The notes below the pieces were generated by a model, which was not told the DNA's origin, made no database searches, and saw nothing but the letters and a program-made list of their open reading frames with translations. The translations under genes were made by a program, and so were the position numbers. Below, piece by piece: positions 50,215 to 57,615 of a stretch of 64,000 bases of DNA. The number at the start of each line of letters is the position of its first letter. Positions within the stretch are counted from its first letter, which is position 1. This stretch comes from Microbulbifer sp. YPW16 (GTDB lineage Bacteria; Pseudomonadota; Gammaproteobacteria; Pseudomonadales; Cellvibrionaceae): contig NZ_CP089928.1 of NCBI RefSeq assembly GCF_021290385.1, positions 3,986,001 through 4,050,000 of the forward strand, read 5' to 3'.

Positions 50215-51438
50215 TCAGCGCCACTGCCGTTTGAGCTGTCGCAAGGCGTCGGAATGCAATTGGCGCGCGCGTTCCTGGCTGAGCCCAAGCTGTTCACCGA
50301 TGACCCGGAAAGAGCAGTCGCGGTCAGAGAGCAGGCCATAGCGCAGGTTGAGAACGGTGCGCTGTCGTGCCGGCAGGCGCGCCACTGCCTCGCGCAACCT
50401 CTCCGCCAGTTCCTGGTTGGTGACCAGTTCATCGGTGTTGTAGAGCTCGTCCGCCGGCGCGTAGTCGAGGCGCGTACTGCTCTGGTCCTCGGCCACCGGC
50501 TCATCGAGGGAGCCCGTGGGGCCGGGTAGCTTGAGCAGGCTCTGGACGCGCTCCAGGTCGAGCCCGGTGTGTTGCGCCAGGTTCTCGTCCGATGCCGGGA
50601 GGCCCTCAGCCCGCACTTCGGCGATGGCCCGGTAGATAGCGCGCAGGTCATCCTGCACATTGGCCGGTTGGCGCACTAGGTCATCGTTGCGGCGCAGGGC
50701 GAGCTGGATTTCCTGCTGGATCCACCAGTACGCATAGGTGGAAAAGCGGTAGCCCATCTGCGGCTTGAAGCGCTCGATGGCTTTCATCAGCCCGACGTTG
50801 CCCTCCTGGATCAGGTCAATAAAAGGCACTGCCGGGTTGCGGAAGCGTTTGGCGATGGCGATGACCAGCCGCAGGTTGCACTGGATGAGTTTCTTGCGCT
50901 GTTCCTGGAATCGCCGCAGCAGGCTTTGCAGGGAACTGCGGTCGCGCCGGGACAGTTTGCCGGTATCGAGCAGCTCGCGGGCGCGGGCGATAATCAGCCC
51001 ATGGTCGTAGGCCCCGGTGCTGCCGCGCTGTTCGACCCCTTCGCTGCGTAACTCCACCAGTTCCGTGCCGCGTTTTTGCAGCAGGGCAATCAACTTGTCC
51101 TCCAGCTCGCGGAGCAGGGACGTGGTGGTGTTTTCCTCCTCGGGGGTCAGGAGCTGCAGCCGATACAGGTGCTTGAGGTAATTCTGCATCGGTGAGCCGC
51201 CGCTCTCCGCCGTGCGATCCTCCCGGGCAGGTTCGTCTTTCCCTGCCGGCGCGGCAGATTCGACGGGGCTTTCGGTACCTTCCGCGTCAGCATCGCGGGA
51301 GAATGACTCGTCTGTGTCCTTCAGCCATGCTTCATCCCTTGAGTGAAAGTTTTCGCGGGACAAGTGACTACACCTTCTGTTGGCCTTGTGACTGACAGCA
51401 CGCCGGCCCGCGAAGGGCGATGGCGCCTGTTTCTTCAT
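50215..51438 (-). CDS. Divergent group 2 sigma-70 factor
   Basis: The 407-aa alternative sigma factor has a non-conserved N-terminal tail of about 80 residues rich in Glu and Ser. Region 1.2 follows (SPMQNYLKHLYRLQLLTPEEE), then an unusual 75-residue segment, then 2.1-2.4 (LIQCNLRLVIAIAKRF, FIDLIQEGNVGLMKAIERF, YRFSTYAYWWIQQEIQLAL), region 3 (around 275-330) and 4.2 (FRVIGEQLGLSQERARQLH). Region 2.4 reads RNDDLVRQPANVQDD, where RpoS usually has a TRTIRLPIHV-type segment, so promoter recognition may differ. It is neither a close RpoS nor RpoH by eye. No clear ribosome-binding sequence precedes the ATG at 51438, so the start is not certain. It is upstream of pagL. Confidence 0.85.
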   Translation of the reverse strand: MKKQAPSPFAGRRAVSHKANRRCSHLSRENFHSRDEAWLKDTDESFSRDADAEGTESPVESAAPAGKDEPAREDRTAESGGSPMQNYLKHLYRLQLLTPEEENTTTSLLRELEDKLIALLQKRGTELVELRSEGVEQRGSTGAYDHGLIIARARELLDTGKLSRRDRSSLQSLLRRFQEQRKKLIQCNLRLVIAIAKRFRNPAVPFIDLIQEGNVGLMKAIERFKPQMGYRFSTYAYWWIQQEIQLALRRNDDLVRQPANVQDDLRAIYRAIAEVRAEGLPASDENLAQHTGLDLERVQSLLKLPGPTGSLDEPVAEDQSSTRLDYAPADELYNTDELVTNQELAERLREAVARLPARQRTVLNLRYGLLSDRDCSFRVIGEQLGLSQERARQLHSDALRQLKRQWR

Positions 51439-51496
51439 TGAATATAGAAGAGTGTTGAATGGTGCGCCGGACTATTGGTGACCGAAAGGTTTTGTT

Positions 51497-52174
51497 TCAC
51501 TCCCGCCGGGAATGGGCTGGGCGTGGTCCCTGCGCCTGGATATCGAAAGTGAAATCGATGCGCTCCGCGACCCGCAGCGCCCCCATGGCGGCGCTGAATG
51601 GCCGCAGTCCCAGCTGGCGGTGAGTGAGGCTGAAGTTCCCCCGGGCTCGCAGGCCCCGGCCTGTGCGCTGCACGGTGGCCGGCACCAGCACGCGGACCTG
51701 CCGGCCGGCGATGGTAATGTCCACGGGTATGGTGAGCTGGTGCGGGCCTCGGCCGGTGGGAATGCTGGCGCTGCCGCTGAGGCGGATCTGTCCGAAGCGC
51801 GCGCTGTTGAGTAGTGCGGGGCCGAGCATATTGGCCCGGGTGGCGGCCCTGTCGCGGGCAGAGAGGCCGGAATCGAAGTCGGGCCCATAGCGGCGGCGCA
51901 GTACGGGATTATCGACCTCCAGGCGGGATACCGGGAATGCCAGGTTAAAGCGGGCGCTGCCGTCCGGGGCGAGGCCCACCTGGCCGGAGAGGCCGTGGGC
52001 GGCGATGACGTGGTTGTGGCCCAGCCGGCCCAGCGGGCCGCTGCGGTAGACGCGCCAGTGCAGGTCGGATTGGCCCGGGTCGATGGTATAGGCTTGCGTG
52101 GCCGCCCAGGCGCTGCCGGGGATCAACCACAGCAGGCACAGGCCGATCAGCGGGACAGGGAAGCTCCCCGGCAT
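51497..52174 (-). CDS. YceI-like domain protein, periplasmic
   Basis: The 225-aa protein has a signal peptide (about residues 1-25, ending AWA) and a YceI lipocalin-like barrel that binds an isoprenoid or fatty acid chain. The opening AYTIDPGQSDLHWRVYRSGPLG and HNHVIAAHGLSGQV are YceI features, as are RLSGSASIP and LTIPVDITIAGR. It has an extended loop (residues 85-125) with RDRAATRANMLG. It is preceded on the same strand by the small secreted protein gene with about 100 bases in between. Confidence 0.75.
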   Translation of the reverse strand: MPGSFPVPLIGLCLLWLIPGSAWAATQAYTIDPGQSDLHWRVYRSGPLGRLGHNHVIAAHGLSGQVGLAPDGSARFNLAFPVSRLEVDNPVLRRRYGPDFDSGLSARDRAATRANMLGPALLNSARFGQIRLSGSASIPTGRGPHQLTIPVDITIAGRQVRVLVPATVQRTGRGLRARGNFSLTHRQLGLRPFSAAMGALRVAERIDFTFDIQAQGPRPAHSRRE

Positions 52175-52276
52175 CTGGACACCATTTTCTTCCTGCTCTG
52201 CAGGAAGCGTAGCCTGCTGCCCGCCCCTTGCCGGAGTTGGTGCCGGCGGTCGTTACCGGGTGGCCCAGGCGGGAGT

Positions 52277-52699
52277 TCAGCGAACGCGCTTTACGCGGAT
52301 AGAGCGGCCTCCATCGGCATCGCGCATGAAGAAAGAGCCAAACAGGCCGCGATCCACTTCCACCTGCTGGCCCGCTTCCCAGCTGACAAACTTGCTGTCA
52401 TTCTGTCGCCAGACCTGGCCGTTCTCCAGGTAGAAAATGTGTTTGCCGTACGCCCCTTCCTCGACCTTCTCTATGGTCGCGACAATGGACTCGGGCGCCT
52501 CTCTGGTGGCGGCCTCCTGCTCTTTGCCGAAGTTCTTCCTGGCCAGTTCATCCAGGGAGCCGGCCACCCGGTCAAAGCAGGCAAGTCGCTCTGCGTCCGC
52601 CTCAATCCCGGCGCAGTCGCGCAACTGTTGTGGCAGGGGATCTGCCTGGGCGAGGGCGGGGCACAGGGCCAGGAGGGCGAGGAGGGTGATCTTGCGCAT
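52277..52699 (-). CDS. Small secreted protein of unknown function
   Basis: The start at 52699 (MRKITLLALLALCPALAQA) gives a typical signal peptide and 140 aa; ATGs at 52711 and 52720 and a longer frame to 52867 are possible. The mature part contains the spaced Cys pair in LRDCAGIEADAERLACFDRVA, a pattern shared by several secreted bacterial proteins (for example type VI accessory VasI), and a C-terminal SH3-like strand set (GKHIFYLENGQVWRQND). The function is unknown. It is divergent from the Glu/Ala-rich gene. Confidence 0.7.
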   Translation of the reverse strand: MRKITLLALLALCPALAQADPLPQQLRDCAGIEADAERLACFDRVAGSLDELARKNFGKEQEAATREAPESIVATIEKVEEGAYGKHIFYLENGQVWRQNDSKFVSWEAGQQVEVDRGLFGSFFMRDADGGRSIRVKRVR

Positions 52700-52853
52700 G
52701 GGTACCGTCATTCCATTCATTTGGCGGAAATTCTGCCGATAAAGTGTGTCCCTGACAAATGAAAATGTGCTTTGAGTCACGTCCCGAGCCCGGGTGACAT
52801 GGAACAATAAGCCACTCAATAACCATAAATTCACGCTATTCAGGGGTCGGAAA

Positions 52854-53240
52854 ATGAAAAAGCTCATTATTCCAGCAATCGTAATTGCCGCGGTCGGTGG
52901 CTATCTCTACTACCAGAACCAGCAGGCGGCGCCCGAGGCCGATATCGCGCAGGAAGTTGAATCTGCGGTTGAAGAGGCCGGGGCTGCGGTTGAGGAAACC
53001 GCCGAAAAGGCAGAGGAAGGCGTAATGGCCTCCAATGACATGGCGGGCGCCGAAGGCGACGTTTTTGCTGACCCGGCAAATATGGCCGAGGAAGCTGAAG
53101 AAATGGCCGAGGAAACCATGGATGCCGCCGAGGAAATGGCGGAAGAGTCCATGGACGCCGCCGAGGAAGCCGCGGACACCGTGGCTGATGAAGCGGAAGA
53201 GGCTGCTGAAGAGGTGATGGACGAAATGCCCGAGGAGTGA
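52854..53240 (+). CDS. Membrane-anchored Glu/Ala-rich protein with 11-residue repeats
   Basis: The 128-aa protein starts MKKLIIPAIVIAAVGGYLYY, a single N-terminal membrane anchor, and is followed by about 105 residues made mostly of Glu and Ala. Residues 84-94 and 95-105 are the tandem 11-mers MAEETMDAAEE and MAEESMDAAEE (DNA 53103-53168), and further AAEE runs surround them. Tandem 11-residue periodicity with Ala/Glu is typical of LEA-like and right-handed coiled-coil proteins. A periplasmic helical rod or desiccation/osmotic-protection role is possible but unproven. The strong terminator just after the stop marks it as a single-gene transcript. Confidence 0.7.
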   Translation: MKKLIIPAIVIAAVGGYLYYQNQQAAPEADIAQEVESAVEEAGAAVEETAEKAEEGVMASNDMAGAEGDVFADPANMAEEAEEMAEETMDAAEEMAEESMDAAEEAADTVADEAEEAAEEVMDEMPEE

Positions 53241-53273
53241 TGGCATATCGCGGGATATCCCTCCCTCACCGAG

Positions 53274-53303
53274 AATACCCGGGCCAGGCCCGGGTATTTT
53301 TTT
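53274..53303 (+). terminator. Rho-independent terminator of the Glu/Ala-rich gene
   Basis: An exact 11-bp stem (AATACCCGGGC, loop CAG, GCCCGGGTATT) runs into a row of seven T, 33 bases after the stop codon. Confidence 0.95.
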
Positions 53304-53344
53304 GTCCGGCGAAAACCCGCCACCGGCAAACTGGAGCCACCTCC

Positions 53345-53737
53345 ATGAATCTCAACCAGGTAACACTCCCGGCTTCCGACATGGCCGTGTCCTGCCTCTT
53401 CTATCGCCGCCTGGGATTTACCCAGATCGTCGATACCCCGCACTATGCGCGCTTCGAGTGCCCGCATGGCGGCGCGACATTCTCACTCGCCCTGGCGGAG
53501 GGGGAGTTTTGTAATGGCGCGGTCATCTATTTTGAGTTGGAAGACCTGGACGAGCGGGTGGCCGTGCTGCGGGAGCGGGGAATAGAGTTTACCCAGTTGC
53601 CACAGGACATGCCCTGGTTGTGGCGGGAGGCTGTGTTGTTTGACCCGGCTGGCAACAAGGTCAAGTTATACCGGGCCGGTGATAACCGGCGCTACCCGCC
53701 CTGGCGGGTAGCGCCCGGGTCTCCCGGAAGCGCTTAG
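53345..53737 (+). CDS. VOC family protein (glyoxalase/bleomycin resistance-like)
   Basis: The 130-aa vicinal-oxygen-chelate fold protein starts at the ATG at 53345 (MNLNQVTLPASDMAVSCLFY). The beta-alpha-beta-beta-beta units, DLDERVAVLRERGIEF and the LFDPAGNKVKLYR ending are typical; the metal ligand pattern of glyoxalase I is not complete (N4 where the first His would be), so the enzyme activity is unknown. The last 30 bases form the left half of a hairpin with the convergent yciK gene. Confidence 0.85.
   Translation: MNLNQVTLPASDMAVSCLFYRRLGFTQIVDTPHYARFECPHGGATFSLALAEGEFCNGAVIYFELEDLDERVAVLRERGIEFTQLPQDMPWLWREAVLFDPAGNKVKLYRAGDNRRYPPWRVAPGSPGSA
53688..53715. terminator. Hairpin at the VOC/yciK convergence
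   Basis: GGCGCTACCCGC (53688-53699), loop CCTG, GCGGGTAGCGCC (53704-53715) is an exact 12-bp stem inside the last codons of the VOC gene. The genes end 2 bases apart, so it probably ends one or both transcripts; no T run. Confidence 0.5.
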
Positions 53738-53739
53738 CC

Positions 53740-54495
53740 TTAGCCCTGGGCGTTGAACTGCCGCCCGTTGACGTCGCTGCTGTCGTCCCCCATCAGGTAC
53801 AGGTAGGTGGGCATAAGGTCTTCCGGCGCGGTCACGCCCTTGGGATCCTCGGCAGGGTAGGCTGCCGCCCGCATATTGGTGCGGGTGGCACCGGGGTTGA
53901 TGCTGTTGACGCGGATGCTGGAAACCCCGTCCATCTCATCGGCCAGCACCTCCATCAGGCCCTCGGTGGCGAACTTGGACACCGCGTAGGCTCCCCAGAA
54001 GGCGCGCCCCTTGCGGCCCACGCTGGAGCTGGTGAATACGATGGAGCCGGCTTCGGATTTTTCCAGCATGGGCAACAGGGTCTTGGTGAGGCCGAACGCC
54101 GCATTCACGTTGACCTGCATGACCTGTTCCCAGGTGCCGTAGTGGTAGTTGGCGATGGGCGTGCGTTGTCCCAGCAGGCTGGCATTGTGCAGCAGCCCGT
54201 CCAGGCGCCCGAATTCCTGGTCTACCGCTTCGGCGAAATGCTCGAAGTTCTCGATCCGGGCCTGTGCCAGGTCCATGGGGAAGATCGCCGGTTGCGGCCC
54301 GCCGGCGGCCTCGATTTCGTCGTACACCTGCTCCAGCTTCTGGGTCGTGCGTCCCAGCAGGATCACCGTGGCGCCGTGGGCGGCAAAGGTCCTGGCGGCG
54401 GTGCGGCCGATGCCATCACCGGCGCCGGTGACCAGGATAACCTTGTCCCGGAGCAGGTCCGGGGCGGGGGAGTAGTCGCCGATAGTTTCGGGCAT
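53740..54495 (-). CDS. yciK: Short-chain dehydrogenase YciK
   Basis: The 251-aa NAD(P)-binding oxidoreductase has the N-terminal glycine motif TGAGDGIG (residues 24-31), NAS at the cofactor pocket, and the catalytic Ser-Tyr-Lys set in SSSVGRKGRAFWGAYAVSKF. YciK is conserved but its substrate is not defined. It lies at the end of the reverse-strand series ubiG-mupP-yciK, the same order as in Pseudomonas, with 48 bases to mupP. Confidence 0.92.
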   Translation of the reverse strand: MPETIGDYSPAPDLLRDKVILVTGAGDGIGRTAARTFAAHGATVILLGRTTQKLEQVYDEIEAAGGPQPAIFPMDLAQARIENFEHFAEAVDQEFGRLDGLLHNASLLGQRTPIANYHYGTWEQVMQVNVNAAFGLTKTLLPMLEKSEAGSIVFTSSSVGRKGRAFWGAYAVSKFATEGLMEVLADEMDGVSSIRVNSINPGATRTNMRAAAYPAEDPKGVTAPEDLMPTYLYLMGDDSSDVNGRQFNAQG

Positions 54496-54543
54496 GGGGA
54501 GTCCTGTCTCCTGTCCTTTCGTTGTTAGGGGCGCCGGGGCGAA

Positions 54544-55209
54544 TCAGGCCCGGAGGTAGCTTTCCTTCAGCAGGGGCCAGATATCACCGGCCGACTCCAC
54601 CAGGTGGTCCGCATTCCAGTTGGCGGCACTGTCGCCGGCATCGATATAGCCGTAGCTGCAGGCGATGGTAGGCATGCCGGCGGCGCGTCCAGCCTCGATA
54701 TCCCGCACGTGGTCCCCCACGTAAATGGCTTCGGTGGGTTCGCAGCCGATCTGCGAGCAGGCCAGCAGGATGGGCTCGGGATGCGGCTTGCGGTTGGTCA
54801 CATGGTCGGGGCAGACCACTGCGCCGGGTTCCGGCAGGTGGGAGAAGGCTTCCATCAGCGGCACCGTGTAGGTGGCCGGCTTATTGGTCACGACGCCCCA
54901 GGCGATATCGTTGGCTGCCAGCTGTCCCAGCAGTTCTTCAATACCCGGGAAAAGCACGGTCTCCACCGCCAGGTGGGTCAGGTAGAGGTCGAGGAAACGC
55001 TGGCGCAGGACCTCAAACGCCGGGTCACTGGCATCCCGGCCAAAGCCCAGGGACACCATGGCGCCGGCACCGTTGGAAACCACGGCGCGGATCTGGTCCG
55101 CCGGCAGTGGCGGCATCTTTTCCTGCTGGCGCAGCTGGTTCAACACCACGATAAAGTCGGGTGCGGTGTCAAAAAGGGTGCCGTCGAGGTCAAACAATAC
55201 TGCTTTCAT
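54544..55209 (-). CDS. mupP: N-acetylmuramic acid 6-phosphate phosphatase MupP (HAD family)
   Basis: The 221-aa HAD phosphatase has the nucleophile motif FDLDGTLFDT (D7, D9), motif II VTNKPA, motif III K in NRKPHPEP and motif IV GDHVRDIEAG. In Pseudomonas the gene between ubiG and yciK encodes MupP, which dephosphorylates N-acetylmuramic acid 6-phosphate in cell-wall recycling; an assignment as phosphoglycolate phosphatase (gph) is possible from sequence alone, and the position favours MupP. It sits 16 bases downstream of ubiG. Confidence 0.88.
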   Translation of the reverse strand: MKAVLFDLDGTLFDTAPDFIVVLNQLRQQEKMPPLPADQIRAVVSNGAGAMVSLGFGRDASDPAFEVLRQRFLDLYLTHLAVETVLFPGIEELLGQLAANDIAWGVVTNKPATYTVPLMEAFSHLPEPGAVVCPDHVTNRKPHPEPILLACSQIGCEPTEAIYVGDHVRDIEAGRAAGMPTIACSYGYIDAGDSAANWNADHLVESAGDIWPLLKESYLRA

Positions 55210-55225
55210 GGTACTTCCGGGGGAG

Positions 55226-55927
55226 TTACTGCATTTTCGTGGCGTGAACCAGGTAGTTCACGTCCACATCCCGAGGATTCAGCCTGTAGTTGCGGGTGAC
55301 GGGATTGTAGGTCATGCCGGTGATGTCGCGCAGCTCCAGGTCCGCGTCACGCAGCCAGGCGCCCAGCTCCGAGGGGCGGATGAACTTGCCGTACTCGTGG
55401 GTGCCCTTGGGCAGCAGCCGCAATACGTATTCCGCGCCCACCACGGCAAAGAGCCAGCCCTTGGGGGTGCGGTTGATGGTGGAGAAGAACAGCTGGCCGC
55501 CGGGTTTTACCAGCCTGGCGCAGGCCCGTACCACCGAGGCGGGATCGGGGACATGCTCCAGCATCTCCAGGCAGGTCACGATATCGAAACTTTCCGGCTG
55601 CTTTTCCGCCAGCTCTTCCACCGGGATGCGCTGGTAATCCACCTCTGCGCCGCTTTCCAGGGCGTGGAGCCGGGCCACCTTCAGGGGTGCCTCGCCCATA
55701 TCGATGCCCGTGACTGCCGCACCGCGTTGGGCCATGGCCTCGGTGAGGATGCCACCGCCGCAGCCCACGTCCAGCAGTGACCGGCCGGCCACCGGGGCCC
55801 GGCTGTCAATGTAATTGGCGCGCAGGGGGTTGATCTCGTGCAGGGGCTTGAACTCGCCCTCGCGGTCCCACCAGCGGCTGGCCAGTTGCTCGAATTTGGC
55901 GATTTCCGCCGGATCAACGTTGGTCAT
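55226..55927 (-). CDS. ubiG: Ubiquinone biosynthesis O-methyltransferase UbiG
   Basis: The 233-aa SAM methyltransferase O-methylates intermediates of ubiquinone twice. Motif [17 protein letters not shown], motif [14 protein letters not shown], and [16 protein letters not shown] followed by [14 protein letters not shown] are diagnostic. It opens with [19 protein letters not shown], the classic UbiG start. It probably forms an operon with mupP and yciK, and lies 85 bases downstream of the mtaD-type gene. Confidence 0.95.
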   Translation of the reverse strand: MTNVDPAEIAKFEQLASRWWDREGEFKPLHEINPLRANYIDSRAPVAGRSLLDVGCGGGILTEAMAQRGAAVTGIDMGEAPLKVARLHALESGAEVDYQRIPVEELAEKQPESFDIVTCLEMLEHVPDPASVVRACARLVKPGGQLFFSTINRTPKGWLFAVVGAEYVLRLLPKGTHEYGKFIRPSELGAWLRDADLELRDITGMTYNPVTRNYRLNPRDVDVNYLVHATKMQ

Positions 55928-56012
55928 TCACTCTTCCAGTCATGGCCCGGTGCCCTGGGCCCGGGTTTCAGACAACTTGCAACGCGATTTGCTCCCGGCC
56001 GGCGCCGGTGCT

Positions 56013-57356
56013 TCAGCGTATCTCGCCCGCGATTCTATCACGCCAGTAGCGTGTCCGGAGAATCACATCGGTCTCGTTGAGACTCAGCAGTTCCCGCCGG
56101 CGAATCAGCGGCCGGCCGCTGACCCACACGTCACTGACATTGTGGCCGTTGCCGGTGTACACCAGCTGGGATACCGGGTCGTGCAGGGGTTGCTGCTCCA
56201 GGCCGCCGAGGTCGACCGCGGCCAGGTCGGCGGACTTGCCCGGCTCCAGGCTGCCGATGACGTGGTCGATGCCCAGCGCGCGGGCGCCGTTGATGGTGGC
56301 CATTGCCAGCGCCTGCTGGGCGGGCAGCGCCTCCGCGCGGCCGCTGACCGCCTTGGCCAGCAGCGCCGCGGTGTTGGCCTCGGCCAGCAGGTCGAGGCTG
56401 TTGTTACTGGCCGCGCCGTCCGTACCCAGGGCCACATTGATACCGCTGTCGAGCAGCTGCGCGGCCGGGCAGAAGCCCGAGGCCAGCTTCAGGTTGGACC
56501 TGGGGCAGTGCGCCACATGGGCGCCACTCTCCTGCAGCAGCTCGATGTCCCGGTCGCTGGTGGCGGTCATGTGCACGCAGAGTGTCTGGGGAGTCAGCAG
56601 CCCCAGGCGGGCCAGGCGCTCGGTGGGGCGCTCACCGGACTCCGCCAGCGCGCGTTCCACCTCGCCGGTGGTCTCGTGCAGGTGCATCTGTACCGGTACC
56701 TGCGCCTCGGCGGCGTAGACGGCGATCTTTTCCAGGGTCGCATCGCCCACGGTATACGGGGCGTGGGGGGCGAATACCACATCGATGCGCTCGTGGGAGC
56801 GATAATCGTCCCGCAGTGCCAGGCCTTTCTGCACGGCATCCTCGCCATCGCGGCTCCAGGGGGTGGGAAAGTCGATCACGGGGAAGGCAATCTGGGCCCG
56901 GATGCCGGCTTCCCGCGCCACCTCGGCGGTGGACTCGGGGAAGAAATACTGGTCGGAGAAGGTGGTGGTGCCCGAGCGCAGCATCTCGGCGATGGCCAGG
57001 CGGCTGCCATCGGCGACAAAGCCGGGCTCCACCCACTTCTGCTCGGTGGGCCAGATATGCTGCTGCAGCCATTCCATCAGCGGGCGGTCGTCGGCGAAGC
57101 CCCGCAGCAGGCTCATGGCGGCGTGAGTGTGGGTGTTGACCAGCCCCGGGATCAGCGCGTGCTGCCCCAGGTGGACTTCCTCGGCGGCGCTGTAGCGACT
57201 GCTCGCCTCGGCGGCGGGCAGCAGGGCGGCGATCCGGCCGCCATCCACAGCCAGTGCGCAGTCCTCGTAGACCCGCCCAGCGGGTATCACCGGGATGATC
57301 CAGCGGGCGTATATCAGGGTGTCAATCTGCTGGTGCTGGGGCCTGGAGGGTTGCAT
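56013..57356 (-). CDS. mtaD: TRZ/ATZ family amidohydrolase (MTA/SAH deaminase type)
   Basis: The 447-aa zinc deaminase of the ATZ/TRZ family has HxH metal ligands in VNTHTHAAMSLLRG, the substrate site in MHLHETTGEVE, VHMTATSDRD, the conserved HCPRSNLKL and the Asp ligand in LGTDGAASNN. Relatives deaminate S-adenosylhomocysteine and methylthioadenosine (MTA). The same gene precedes ubiG in Pseudomonas, where it is called mtaD. It is divergent from gyrA with a 259-base gap that holds both promoters; I could not find a convincing sigma-70 box. Confidence 0.9.
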   Translation of the reverse strand: MQPSRPQHQQIDTLIYARWIIPVIPAGRVYEDCALAVDGGRIAALLPAAEASSRYSAAEEVHLGQHALIPGLVNTHTHAAMSLLRGFADDRPLMEWLQQHIWPTEQKWVEPGFVADGSRLAIAEMLRSGTTTFSDQYFFPESTAEVAREAGIRAQIAFPVIDFPTPWSRDGEDAVQKGLALRDDYRSHERIDVVFAPHAPYTVGDATLEKIAVYAAEAQVPVQMHLHETTGEVERALAESGERPTERLARLGLLTPQTLCVHMTATSDRDIELLQESGAHVAHCPRSNLKLASGFCPAAQLLDSGINVALGTDGAASNNSLDLLAEANTAALLAKAVSGRAEALPAQQALAMATINGARALGIDHVIGSLEPGKSADLAAVDLGGLEQQPLHDPVSQLVYTGNGHNVSDVWVSGRPLIRRRELLSLNETDVILRTRYWRDRIAGEIR

Positions 57357-57615
57357 TGCGGTGCCTTTTTGCGGGATTGGGGGCGGTTGGTCAGGCCGTA
57401 GACTCTAGCCGCGGCCGGGGGCGCGGACAAGCCCGTGACCGGTGGTTACAGGGAACGTCCTACAGGGCGCCAATTGTGATAACATTGCGCGCTTGATCGA
57501 TTCCCGGGCTCCCGGTGATGGGGCGGCTTGTGCGCCCGCTGGCGGATGCCTGTTGGCAGTCAGGCCCCGGGAGCTGTGGCGGCGGTGATAACTATTTAAG
57601 GAATGCCGGAAAAAT

